Shown here in pieces: positions 26,435 through 34,704 of a DNA stretch of 59,536 bases. This stretch comes from Gordonia otitidis NBRC 100426. GTDB lineage: Bacteria > Actinomycetota > Actinomycetes > Mycobacteriales > Mycobacteriaceae. The notes below the pieces were generated by a model that was given only the letters and a program-made list of their open reading frames with translations, searched no databases and had not been told where the DNA came from. Both the position numbers and the translations under genes were made by a program. Numbering within the stretch: position 1 is the stretch's first letter; each line of letters starts with the position of its first letter. Where the stretch lies: contig NZ_BAFB01000256.1 in NCBI RefSeq assembly GCF_000248075.1, forward strand, positions 1-59,536, read 5' to 3'.

Positions 26435-28357
26435 TCATCGCGGTAGATGCAGCGGAACGTCGGGAACATGTGGCAGGTGGATCTGGCCGTTGCGGAGTTC
26501 GTCGATTAGTGCGACCAGCGGCGGCACGACGGTCTCGGCGACCTCCGCGGCATCGGCGGCGCGCCGGGCGTAGGTGTGTGCTGTGTCGCTGCCGGGCATG
26601 TCCGCCGCGCGTTCGACGTAGGGCGTCGGCGTCTCGCCGCGGACCACCTTCGCCATGTTCTCGAAGGCGTCGGAATCGGGATCGTTCCAGTACTCGCCGT
26701 GTCCCTTCAGCCCCTGCACCAACCCGTGTTTCTCCGAGTTGTGCTCGCCGTAGAAGCCGGTATCCATGCGTATGACGCCCTCGGCTGTGTCGGGATCGGC
26801 GCCGTGCGGGTTGCCGGGTAGCGACTGCGACGCCTGGATGAGATCGCCCGGCGCCGTCAGCGAATAGCGCTCGACGTCGCGGTCGCTCCACGGCGTATCG
26901 AACACTCCCGTGCCCGCGGACGACGCATAGATCACGCGGTCCGCCCGCAGCCCCAGCTGTTCGGCGGACCCGACGACGGATCCGCCGTAGGAGTGACCGA
27001 TATAGGTGGTCTTCGCGCCCGGACATGTGGCCTCGATCTCGGCGTCGAGCGCGTGACTGAAACCCACCAACCCTGGTGCCATGTCGCGTGCGAGCTGCGG
27101 ATCGAGAGCGGAGTCGTTGACCGACGAGGCCACCGCGGACACCGAACCCAGCACTGCCCCGGGAACGATTCCGGCCGGACCGAGCGCGCGTCCGCCCACC
27201 GCCCCACCAGCGAGAGCATCGGAGACAACCGTCGGCCAACCCTCGTATCCCACTTTCTGCGGGAGGTCGCCGTCGGCGTAGACGAAGACGGGGCCACCGG
27301 TGCGCTTCGACAGGTTCCACGCCGATTTCGTGTTCGACGTGCTGTCGTTCATGTTCGTTCCCGTTCCCGGTACGTACACCGCAGCGTTGGGTGTGCCCGG
27401 CGCCAATTGACCGATCATCTCGATGAAGTGACCGTTCTCGGTGTTGTCGAAGACGATGAATGATCGCTCGACCAGGTGATCGTCCGCGCCATCCCCTGCG
27501 CGCGGATCGTCGAAGCCTGCGGCCTGACGCGGATCGGGGATCTGACGCAGGAACTCGATCAGTCTCTTTGCGCGGGGGCCGTTCCCCCGACCGGCTTGCC
27601 GTTCATCGGCGAGGGCGTTGCGGATGTTGACCTCGTTTGCGTTGGCACGCAACGGGAATGGCACACCGTCGAGTCTGCCCATCGCGATCGGGTCGGCAGC
27701 GACGAGCCGACGCACATCGGAGGGACTCATGGCCTCGAGCGTCGCGCGTATCTCTGTTGGTCGCATCATCGACAATCGCCTGACCAGATCGTCGGCGTCG
27801 GTATACGTGCCGTCGGGGAGCCGGACATCGGGTTGCCCGTTGACCATCGTGGCGAGATCACTGGCGAGGTCGGCGATCCGGCTCCCATAGTCGGTGTCGT
27901 ACGCGCCAACCGTGTTCAGTCCGTGCTGAATCTGGGCCTGCAGGCTCGAGGCCTTGTCGTTCTCGGCCGAGTCATCGTCGGCGGAATCATCTTCCGCGGA
28001 GTTCCCGACGCGGCTCACCTCTCCGGTGTCGGAGACGGTGAAGCCCTGGGCGAGTGCGCTCGCAACCTGGCGCAGGACGTAGTCGCGGGCATGCGCGATG
28101 TCGGCCGCGGCGTCTTTGGCCTCGTCGGCGATCTGGTTCAACACGTTGCGCACCTCATCGGCGTGATCGCGCTCCTGCGTCACGCGAACATGGGCGGCAT
28201 CGTGTGTGGCACCCCGCCAGAGCATCGCCCCGTCGAATGCACGGGCGGTGGCATCGAGCGCGGCATCGAGAGTTGCGGCGGCGGACTGCGCAGCGTCGCC
28301 CGCGGCCGTCATCGAATCGGTGCTCCACGAGCGCAGTAGCGAGATGGTCGGAGACAT
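26435..28357 (-). CDS. DUF1023 alpha/beta hydrolase with N-terminal WXG100-like helical domain
   Basis: I place the start at the ATG at 28355-28357 (MSPTISLLRSWSTDS), giving 640 residues; the 81 residues upstream in the frame overlap the preceding gene. The first 130 residues are helical, with a WRG turn (DGAMLWRGATHD) like WXG100 proteins. The C-terminal DUF1023 hydrolase has VYVPGTGTNMND, the nucleophile elbow GHSYGG near residue 450 and GVFDTPWSDRDVERYSL. The ATG overlaps the stop of an EspC-like gene, so they are coupled. This arrangement suggests a type VII secretion substrate pair or a cell-surface lipase/esterase; the substrate is unknown. Confidence 0.85.
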   Translation of the reverse strand: MSPTISLLRSWSTDSMTAAGDAAQSAAATLDAALDATARAFDGAMLWRGATHDAAHVRVTQERDHADEVRNVLNQIADEAKDAAADIAHARDYVLRQVASALAQGFTVSDTGEVSRVGNSAEDDSADDDSAENDKASSLQAQIQHGLNTVGAYDTDYGSRIADLASDLATMVNGQPDVRLPDGTYTDADDLVRRLSMMRPTEIRATLEAMSPSDVRRLVAADPIAMGRLDGVPFPLRANANEVNIRNALADERQAGRGNGPRAKRLIEFLRQIPDPRQAAGFDDPRAGDGADDHLVERSFIVFDNTENGHFIEMIGQLAPGTPNAAVYVPGTGTNMNDSTSNTKSAWNLSKRTGGPVFVYADGDLPQKVGYEGWPTVVSDALAGGAVGGRALGPAGIVPGAVLGSVSAVASSVNDSALDPQLARDMAPGLVGFSHALDAEIEATCPGAKTTYIGHSYGGSVVGSAEQLGLRADRVIYASSAGTGVFDTPWSDRDVERYSLTAPGDLIQASQSLPGNPHGADPDTAEGVIRMDTGFYGEHNSEKHGLVQGLKGHGEYWNDPDSDAFENMAKVVRGETPTPYVERAADMPGSDTAHTYARRAADAAEVAETVVPPLVALIDELRNGQIHLPHVPDVPLHLPR

Positions 28358-28707
28358 CACCGCTCCGCGAGGCTGCGCAACGATGCTGCTGCGGCGGCAT
28401 CGCCAGCGGTGGTCGAGTCGTTGAACGTCCGTAGGTGGTTGCCGAGGGTGCGTAGCCGCGTCGCGACGGACGCGAGGGTCGGGGACGCCGCAGAGTGTGC
28501 GCTGTGGAGTGCGGCCACGACGCTGCTTTCCGAACCGGTGGCGGCCGACAATGCGCCGAGTTCGATGTCGGCGACGGCGGAGCCCTGCGCGCGCCAGCAT
28601 GCCGCCATCGACGTGATCTCGTCGGCGTCGACACCGAATCGCAGCTGATCGTGAATGCTGTCGGCCGTCTTCGTCACGAAGTCGGGCACGAGATCGCTCG
28701 GACTCAT
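28357..28707 (-). CDS. EspC/WXG100-like small protein, likely type VII secretion substrate
   Basis: The 116-residue all-helical protein starts at an ATG (MSPSDLVPDFVTKTAD) and has no signal peptide. Segments such as VDADEITSMAACWRAQGSAVADIELGA fit the EspC/T7SS-associated family, including a W in the turn region. It sits directly before the DUF1023 hydrolase gene with a 4-base overlap. I infer a role as secretion partner of that protein. No ESX core genes are in the window. Confidence 0.65.
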   Translation of the reverse strand: MSPSDLVPDFVTKTADSIHDQLRFGVDADEITSMAACWRAQGSAVADIELGALSAATGSESSVVAALHSAHSAASPTLASVATRLRTLGNHLRTFNDSTTAGDAAAAASLRSLAER

Positions 28708-28807
28708 GGAGGCCCCCTGGGTCAGATGACTCCGCCGGCTGTCACCGGCGGCAGCAACTCTGACGCAGACGAAGCCGGAAAGGTTCCGCGCACGGACGCG
28801 GGTGGGA

Positions 28808-29437
28808 TCACCAGACGCCGGGAGGTCGGAACTGCACGCTCATCCGTGCGCCGACCCCGCGAACCTTGGGTACCGCATGCTCCCAGGTGCGCTGGCAACT
28901 CCCGCCCATCACCAACAGATCGCCGGCCGACAGCATGAACTTCAACGACGTCCCGCCGCCGCGCGGCCGCAGCGCCAACGGACGTGGCGAACCGAGCGAC
29001 ACGATCGCGACCATCGTGTCGTGCGTGGCACCGCGACCGAACCGATCGCCATGCCACGCAACCGAATCCGACCCGTCGCGATACAGACACAGGCCCGCCG
29101 TGGCGAAGCCCTCGGGCAACTCGTCGCGATAGTGGGCGGTCAACGCCGACCTGGCGTCGTCGAGGAGTTGGTCGGGCAGTTCGTCGCCCGCTCGGTAATT
29201 GCAGACCAGCCGCGGAACGTCGACGACCCTGTCGTACATCCGACGACGCTCGGCTCGCCACGGCACTGCGGTACGCAGCGCGTCGAACAGGTCGACGCTG
29301 CCGGTGATCCATCCCGGTCGCAGATCCGCCCACGCGCCGTCGGTCAGTGTGCGTCGTTCGACGTGTTGTCCGAGATCGCCGAGACGAGGCGACTCGGCGT
29401 CGAGATCGAAAATCGATCCCTGGACTCCTGCGCTCAT
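28808..29437 (-). CDS. AlkB-like 2-oxoglutarate/Fe(II)-dependent DNA repair dioxygenase
   Basis: The 209-residue protein starts at the ATG at 29435-29437. It has the AlkB fold signatures LVCNYRAGDELPDQLLDD, the iron-binding HxD in SVAWHGDRFG, a distal His in ERTWEHAVPKV-like text (QRTWEHAVPKV) and the 2-oxoglutarate-binding Arg in GARMSVQFRPP. It should remove alkyl damage from nucleic acid bases. A LexA-type box 22 bases upstream of the start suggests SOS control. Confidence 0.9.
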   Translation of the reverse strand: MSAGVQGSIFDLDAESPRLGDLGQHVERRTLTDGAWADLRPGWITGSVDLFDALRTAVPWRAERRRMYDRVVDVPRLVCNYRAGDELPDQLLDDARSALTAHYRDELPEGFATAGLCLYRDGSDSVAWHGDRFGRGATHDTMVAIVSLGSPRPLALRPRGGGTSLKFMLSAGDLLVMGGSCQRTWEHAVPKVRGVGARMSVQFRPPGVW

Positions 29438-29458
29438 GCCCCGAAGTCTACACGTTGA

Positions 29459-29474
29459 TCGAACAAGCGTTCGT
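29459..29474 (-). promoter_or_regulatory. LexA (SOS) box before the alkB homologue
   Basis: TCGAACAAGCGTTCGT matches the actinobacterial SOS consensus TCGAAC-N4-GTTCGA in 15 of 16 positions, including the purine and pyrimidine bordering the spacer. It lies 22 bases upstream of the AlkB start on the minus strand. Confidence 0.8.
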
Positions 29475-29581
29475 ATGCCGGATCCGGTTGATCGTGGGGA
29501 GGCGAGGACCGTAGGACGTCGATCACAATCTCCGCTCGGAGGTGGCGCGTCGAGATGGCCGTATGTATACCGGAGCACAAG

Positions 29582-29596
29582 TGTTAGTCACTAACA
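29582..29596. promoter_or_regulatory. Palindromic operator before the MMPL transporter
   Basis: TGTTAGTCACTAACA is a perfect 15-base palindrome with a central C, 35 bases before the transporter ATG. This is the size and place expected of a TetR-family operator. The gene downstream of the transporter encodes a TetR protein that is frameshifted. Confidence 0.75.
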
Positions 29597-29630
29597 GTTC
29601 TTGCCACCGACAGTTCCAGGGAGATCGCTG

Positions 29631-31865
29631 ATGGCGTCGTTGTTGTTCCGGGTGGGGCGATTCTCGTTCCGCCACAAGTGGTGGGTGATCGGCGCCTGGG
29701 TGCTGATCGCCGCTCTGTTGATCGGGCTCGTCGGTGCGCTGAACCCCAAGTTCGCCAAGGACTTCGACCTTCCGGGAACCGACTCGGGAACCGCGACGTC
29801 GCAGGTCGAGGAGTACTTCCCGCAGGTGATGAAGCAGCAGTCGCAGGCATCGACGAGCGTCCTCGTCGCCGCCGACGACGGACTCGCCAATCACTCATCG
29901 CAGATCGACGCCCTTGTCGCCGACCTGCACACGCTGCCCGATCTCACCGACGAGGCCACGGTGCTCAACCCGGTGACCGTTGCGGCCGCCAAACCCGAGC
30001 TCGCGTCCTCTGTCCTCGGCGACGGCGGCAAGGTGGGGCTGATCCAGGTGAGGCAGAACATCGAGCTGACGGACCTCACCGTCGACAACAAGAAACAGTT
30101 GACGGACATCCTGGAGAAGCATCGCGGAAACGGGTTGCAGGTCGAGGCCACCGGTTCGTTGATGAGTGTGATGGAGGCAGGCGGCAAGGCCGAGCTGATC
30201 GGATTCGCCATCGCGTTCGTGGTGATGATCGTCGCCTTCGGGGCACTGGTCGCCGCGTTCATCCCGCTGATCACCGGCCTGATGGGTGTGCTGATCACGA
30301 TCATGCTCCTGCGGTTGTCGGCCGAGGTGTTGACCGTCAACGAGACCGCGACGGCGATTGTCACGATGCTCGGCATCGCGGTGTCGATCGACTACGCGCT
30401 GTTCATCGTGTCCCGCTACCGCGGCGAGGTGAAACGCGGTGGTGACAGGGCCGACGCCGCCGGTCGGGCAGTCGGTACGGCGGGCTCCGCGGTGGTCTTC
30501 GCGGGACTGACGGTGATCATCGCCGTCGTGGCGCTGATGGTCGTCGGTATCCCCTTGATCACGCAGATGGGCGCGGGCGCAGCGGTCGCGGTGTTCATGG
30601 CTGTTCTCGCGGCGCTGACTTTGATTCCCGCCCTGCTCGGTGCCGTCGGCCGGTTCGCGTTCACCCCGCGCATCCCGTGGATCAAGCATGCAGAGGAGTC
30701 CGACACCGCCGACACGAACGGAGTCCGGTTCGGTCGCATGGTGGTCCGACGGCCGATCCCGTTCATCGTCGCCGGACTTGCGGTGCTGGTACTCGCGGCG
30801 ATCCCGGTCGGCAAGCTCCAACTCGGACTGTCGCTCTCCAGCGACGACGAAGCGCCTGCGCAGGCGCTGCTGCAGCGCGGATTCGGCGAGGGCATCAACG
30901 GGCCGCTGCTCGTGGTGTTGCACTCGGAGGGCGGCACGGTGGAGAACGCGGCCACCGAGACCGTCGCGCACATCAAGACGCTGCCCGACGTCGCCAACGC
31001 GTCGACGTTGACGTGGATCGGCAACGGGACACCGCAGCCGAACGTCGGCGCGAACTCCGCTCTGATCTCGGTCACCCCCAACAGCGCACCGTCGGACGAG
31101 GCGACGCATGACCTCATGGAACAGATCCGCGCGTTCAGCCCCGACGCCGAGCGGGCGGGTGCAGAGCTCCACGTCGGCGGTCAGACAGCCATCATGTCCG
31201 ACCTCTCGGCCAAGCTCGACAAGGCGCTCATCCCGTATCTGATCGTGGTGGTCGGCCTCGCGTTCCTGATCATGATCGCGGTGTTCCGGTCGATCTGGGT
31301 GCCCCTCATCGGAACGGTCGGCTTCATCTTCTCGGTCCTGGCGACCTTCGGCGTCACGGTCGCGATCTTCCAGGAGGGTTGGTTCGGTCTGATCGACAAC
31401 ACCAAGCCGATCCTGTCGTTCCTGCCGATCTTCCTGATCGGTGTGGTGTTCGGCCTCGCGATGGATTATCAGGTCTTCCTGGTGACCCGCATCAGGGAGG
31501 AGTACATCCACGGCATGACCGCCAAGGACGCGATCGTCGCCGGCTACCGCCACGGTGCCCGGGTCGTGACCTCCGCCGCGATCATCATGATCAGCGTGTT
31601 CGCGGCCTTCATGCTCTCGCCGGACACGACCGCCAAGATGCTCGGCTTCTCACTCGCGATCGCGGTGCTGTTCGACGCTTTCATCATCCGGATGATCGTG
31701 GTGCCCGCGGTGATCGCATTGCTGGGCGATCGGGCGTGGGGTCTGCCACGATGGCTGGACAAGCTGGTTCCCAACCTCGACATCGAGGGTGAGAAGGTGC
31801 GCGACCGCGGTATCCCGCAGGAGAGCAGCGCCGAGTCCCGAGAGGTCGTCGCGGCGTCGAGCTGA
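29631..31865 (+). CDS. MMPL/RND-family transporter
   Basis: The 744-residue protein starts at ATG 29631 after an AGGGA ribosome binding site. It has two repeats of a large extracytoplasmic domain followed by six-helix bundles. Helix 1 is WWVIGAWVLIAALLIGLVGA, and the later bundles include LGIAVSIDYALFIVSRYRGE and FLPIFLIGVVFGLAMDYQVF with the family's GxxxDY motif. It likely exports lipids or drugs. A palindromic operator precedes it and a TetR gene follows, the usual arrangement for a repressed efflux pump. Confidence 0.93.
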   Translation: MASLLFRVGRFSFRHKWWVIGAWVLIAALLIGLVGALNPKFAKDFDLPGTDSGTATSQVEEYFPQVMKQQSQASTSVLVAADDGLANHSSQIDALVADLHTLPDLTDEATVLNPVTVAAAKPELASSVLGDGGKVGLIQVRQNIELTDLTVDNKKQLTDILEKHRGNGLQVEATGSLMSVMEAGGKAELIGFAIAFVVMIVAFGALVAAFIPLITGLMGVLITIMLLRLSAEVLTVNETATAIVTMLGIAVSIDYALFIVSRYRGEVKRGGDRADAAGRAVGTAGSAVVFAGLTVIIAVVALMVVGIPLITQMGAGAAVAVFMAVLAALTLIPALLGAVGRFAFTPRIPWIKHAEESDTADTNGVRFGRMVVRRPIPFIVAGLAVLVLAAIPVGKLQLGLSLSSDDEAPAQALLQRGFGEGINGPLLVVLHSEGGTVENAATETVAHIKTLPDVANASTLTWIGNGTPQPNVGANSALISVTPNSAPSDEATHDLMEQIRAFSPDAERAGAELHVGGQTAIMSDLSAKLDKALIPYLIVVVGLAFLIMIAVFRSIWVPLIGTVGFIFSVLATFGVTVAIFQEGWFGLIDNTKPILSFLPIFLIGVVFGLAMDYQVFLVTRIREEYIHGMTAKDAIVAGYRHGARVVTSAAIIMISVFAAFMLSPDTTAKMLGFSLAIAVLFDAFIIRMIVVPAVIALLGDRAWGLPRWLDKLVPNLDIEGEKVRDRGIPQESSAESREVVAASS

Positions 31866-31883
31866 CCGCGAGAGAGGATTGCG

Positions 31884-32539
31884 ATGACCGAGGCGTCGAG
31901 TACGGCAGCGGTGGCTTCCGCACCCGCCTCGGTCACGCACGTCGGGGATGTCGCCGACCGGCCGATCGGCTTGCGCGAGAAACACAAACGACGGACCCGT
32001 GCTGCGATTCGTGCTGCGGCGATGGAACTGTTCGACGCTCAGGGATACGCGCAGACGACCGTCGCCCAGATCGCCGAGGCGGCCGAGGTCTCCCACACCA
32101 CGTTCTTCCGCTATTTCCAGTCGAAGGAGCAGGTCGTCGTCAGCGACGACCTCGACGAGGTGTGGCAGGACGCGCTCACATCGATCCCCCAGGCCTCGGG
32201 CGCTTCGACCTGTTGCGTGCGATGGTGCGGACGCTCGTGGGACTCGTCCTCGCCGACGACTGGGCCTCGGACCCGGCACGGATGAAACTCATCCAGTCCG
32301 AGCCGGCGCTGCTGTTGGTCAACCAGGTCGAGTCCGACCGCGCGATCTCCGAGGCCGCCGACTTCATCGGCGACTACCTCGGCGTCGACCGTGACAGCCG
32401 GCGGCTGCGGGTGTTCATCGCAGCTGTGGGCGGGATGATGTTCCACATCGCCAACGACATCGAGGACCCGCGCGACGGGCAGCTGCTCGATACGCTCCTC
32501 GAGGCCATCGACCTCCTCGAGGCGGGTCTACCGGTCTAG
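31884..32539 (+). pseudogene. TetR-family regulator with an apparent frameshift
   Basis: The N-terminal half is read in the frame from ATG 31884 and carries the TetR helix-turn-helix (TRAAIRAAAMELFDAQGYAQ, then VAQIAEAAEVSHTTFFRYFQ). The C-terminal half, ending at 32539, is read in another frame (RFDLLRAMVRTLVGLVLADD, then EAIDLLEAGLPV). The switch falls near a run of five C at 32186-32190 and is corrected by one extra base, giving about 218 residues. As written, the N-terminal product stops at 32285. This could be a real mutation or a sequencing error. The gene follows the MMPL gene by 18 bases, so it was presumably its repressor. Confidence 0.85.
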
Positions 32540-33124
32540 CGCCGCGGCTCTCAGGGTCTCGGCTGCCGCGTCGAGCGTGCGCGCCGCCTCAGTGGAGTCG
32601 ATGCGGGCCAAGCACTGTGCCGCGATGATCGCGGCCACGGTCAGCCGCGTGTGGTGGTCGACGTCGCTCGGTGTCGCATCTGGGAGCAGAGCCCGCACGC
32701 CGCGTAAAACCGCCGATGCGAGTTCGGCGCGATAACTCTCGATGACGGCGTGAACGGTCTCATCGGAGCCGATCGGAGTAGCCGACGCAGTGAGGATCAG
32801 ACATCCCGCCGGAGCGCCGCCCGTCTGCGCGATCGTGAGAATGGCATCGCGGAGACCCGCGAGGTAGTCGATGAGCGCATCGGCGGAGACGTCGTCGTCG
32901 ACGAGGCCGGCCAGGCGTGGTCGGACGACGGTGTCCAGATAGTCCTCGACTGCGGCGTCGAACAGTCCGCGCATGCTTCCGAAGGCGTGGTAGATGCTCG
33001 ACCGTCCCACCCCGGTCGCCTTCTCGATGTCGGTCACCGACACCTCTCCGAAACCGCGTCGCCAGTACAGATCGCGTGCGACGCCGACGAGCTCGGCCTT
33101 GTCGAAGGTGGCGGTGCGGCCCAC
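32528..33124 (-). CDS. TetR-family transcriptional regulator
   Basis: The 198-residue protein starts at GTG (VGRTATFDKAELVGVARDLY). The helix-turn-helix is VSVTDIEKATGVGRSSIYHAFGS, followed by a helical ligand-binding domain. The start is divergent from a DUF1304 gene with a shared 93-base promoter region. Its 3' end overlaps the frameshifted TetR gene by 12 bases in convergent orientation. It is distinct from that gene and intact. The ligand is unknown. Confidence 0.92.
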   Translation of the reverse strand: MGRTATFDKAELVGVARDLYWRRGFGEVSVTDIEKATGVGRSSIYHAFGSMRGLFDAAVEDYLDTVVRPRLAGLVDDDVSADALIDYLAGLRDAILTIAQTGGAPAGCLILTASATPIGSDETVHAVIESYRAELASAVLRGVRALLPDATPSDVDHHTRLTVAAIIAAQCLARIDSTEAARTLDAAAETLRAAALDR

Positions 33125-33149
33125 GGCGATCTCCTCGTTCGAGAACTTA

Positions 33150-33179
33150 TTGCAACGACCATTCTACTATGCTTATAGT
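33150..33179 (+). promoter_or_regulatory. Sigma70-type promoter and inverted repeat between divergent TetR and DUF1304 genes
   Basis: TTGCAA at 33150-33155 and TATAGT at 33174-33179 are separated by 18 bases. The inverted repeat ACTAT-GCTT-ATAGT (33166-33179) covers the -10 element. This fits a repressor site for the divergent TetR protein. Confidence 0.65.
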
Positions 33180-33217
33180 GTAATGACCAGTACATAATCG
33201 GAGTCAGGGAGAGTCGG

Positions 33218-33601
33218 ATGATCGTGGCCGCAGTCATATTCGTGGGTGTGGCCGTCGCGCTGCACTGCTACATCTTCGTCATGGAGTCGCTGCGATGGAC
33301 GGCGCCGGCCACCAGGCGCACCTTCGGACTCTCGGCCGACGAGGCCGCCAACACTCGTGACATGGCCTTCAACCAGGGTTTCTACAATCTGTTCCTCGCC
33401 GTGATCGCCGCGGTAGGTGCGGTGCTCGTCTTCACCCACCGCGACGTCGGTGCTGCGCTGATCTTCGCAGGTTGCGGCTCGATGGTCGCAGCAGGCGTGG
33501 TCCTGCTGGTGTCGTCGCCTGCGAAGGCGCGAGCCGCACTGACCCAACTCGCGACACCGCTGGTCGCGGTCGTCCTCTTGGCCGCGGCACTCATCGCATG
33601 A
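33218..33601 (+). CDS. DUF1304 membrane protein
   Basis: The 127-residue protein has four hydrophobic segments: VAAVIFVGVAVALHCYIFVM at the N-terminus, FYNLFLAVIAAVGAVLVFTH, ALIFAGCGSMVAAGVVLLVS and LVAVVLLAAALIA. The motifs ESLRW and FGLSADEA...NQGFYN are those of DUF1304. Its function is unknown. It is divergent from a TetR regulator, likely its repressor, and precedes an MDR oxidoreductase gene by 67 bases. Confidence 0.88.
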   Translation: MIVAAVIFVGVAVALHCYIFVMESLRWTAPATRRTFGLSADEAANTRDMAFNQGFYNLFLAVIAAVGAVLVFTHRDVGAALIFAGCGSMVAAGVVLLVSSPAKARAALTQLATPLVAVVLLAAALIA

Positions 33602-33668
33602 TCCGAACGTCTGGTCCCATACCCATCCAACAGAACCCATGTAACCGAAATACGAGGAGAGTGGAGAT

Positions 33669-34697
33669 ATGAGCACAACGAGCACGCAGATCCAATTGGT
33701 GAATCGCCCGGTCGGCTGGCCGAAGGACAGCGACTTCCGCACGGTGCAGGTGACGCTCGACGACCTCGCGCCGGGTGAGGTCCGCGTGGCCAACGAGTTC
33801 GTCTCCGTCGACCCGTACATGCGTGGGCGGATGATCGACACCCGCAGTTATGTTCCGCCGTTCAAACTCGACGAGACGATGACCGGGGGTGCGGTTGGGC
33901 GGGTCGTCGACTCGCGTTCCGACGACGTGCCGGTGGGCGCGCTGGTGCTGCACCAGCTGGGCTGGCGCGACGTGGCGCAGGGGCCCGCCACGGCATTCAC
34001 CGTCCTTCCGGAGCCGCCCACAGACGCCAACGGCGACAAGGCTTTCGACTCGTCGCTCTATCTCGGTGTGCTCGGCATGACCGGACTGACCGCCTATGTC
34101 GGACTGACCGAGATCGCGAACATGAAGCAGGGCGACGTCGTCTTCATCTCCGGCGCGGCGGGCGCCGTGGGGACCGCCGCGGGCCAGATCGCACGACTAC
34201 TCGGCGCCAAGGCGGTCATCGGCTCGGCCGGTAGCGCCGAGAAGGTCGAGTTGCTCACTGGGCGTTACGGATTCGACGTCGCGCTCAACTACAAGGACGG
34301 CCCGATCCGCAAGCAACTCCGCGCCGCGGCGACCGACGGCATCGACGTCTACTTCGACAACGTCGGAGGCGATCACCTCGAGGCGGCGCTCGACGTCTTC
34401 AACGACGGTGGGCGTGCGGCGCTGTGTGGCGCGATCGTCGCCTACAACTCCACCGAGCGAATTCCCGGGCCCGACAACATGTCCAACATCATCACCCGAG
34501 GACTGACTCTGCGTGGCTTCACCGTCGGGCATCACTTCGACAAGGCGCCCGAGTTCACCGCGAAGATGTCCGACTGGCTGGCCTCGGGGGAGGTCGTCTA
34601 CGACGAGACGGTCGTCGACGGGATCGACCACGCGGTCGATGCCTTCCTCGACATGATGCGCGGAGCGAACATCGGCAAGATGGTCGTGCGCATCTGA
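33669..34697 (+). CDS. NADP-dependent oxidoreductase, zinc-independent MDR family
   Basis: The 342-residue protein belongs to the leukotriene B4 12-hydroxydehydrogenase/prostaglandin-reductase-like group. It has VDPYMRGRM near residue 40, a GMTGLTAYVGL helix, the NADP-binding VFISGAAGAVGTAAGQIA segment and DVYFDNVGGDHLEAAL. Zinc-binding residues of classical alcohol dehydrogenases are absent. It likely reduces a double bond of an enone with NADPH. The ribosome binding site is GAGGAGAG and the start is ATG. Confidence 0.9.
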   Translation: MSTTSTQIQLVNRPVGWPKDSDFRTVQVTLDDLAPGEVRVANEFVSVDPYMRGRMIDTRSYVPPFKLDETMTGGAVGRVVDSRSDDVPVGALVLHQLGWRDVAQGPATAFTVLPEPPTDANGDKAFDSSLYLGVLGMTGLTAYVGLTEIANMKQGDVVFISGAAGAVGTAAGQIARLLGAKAVIGSAGSAEKVELLTGRYGFDVALNYKDGPIRKQLRAAATDGIDVYFDNVGGDHLEAALDVFNDGGRAALCGAIVAYNSTERIPGPDNMSNIITRGLTLRGFTVGHHFDKAPEFTAKMSDWLASGEVVYDETVVDGIDHAVDAFLDMMRGANIGKMVVRI

Positions 34698-34704
34698 CGC
34701 GTCA

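Noticed and set aside
24576..27320. A 914-residue open frame on the minus strand opposite the cyclase gene.
   Set aside because: It overlaps a well-supported class III cyclase gene and the DUF1023 gene. Its composition is rich in Arg, Asp and His, typical of a shadow frame in GC-rich DNA.
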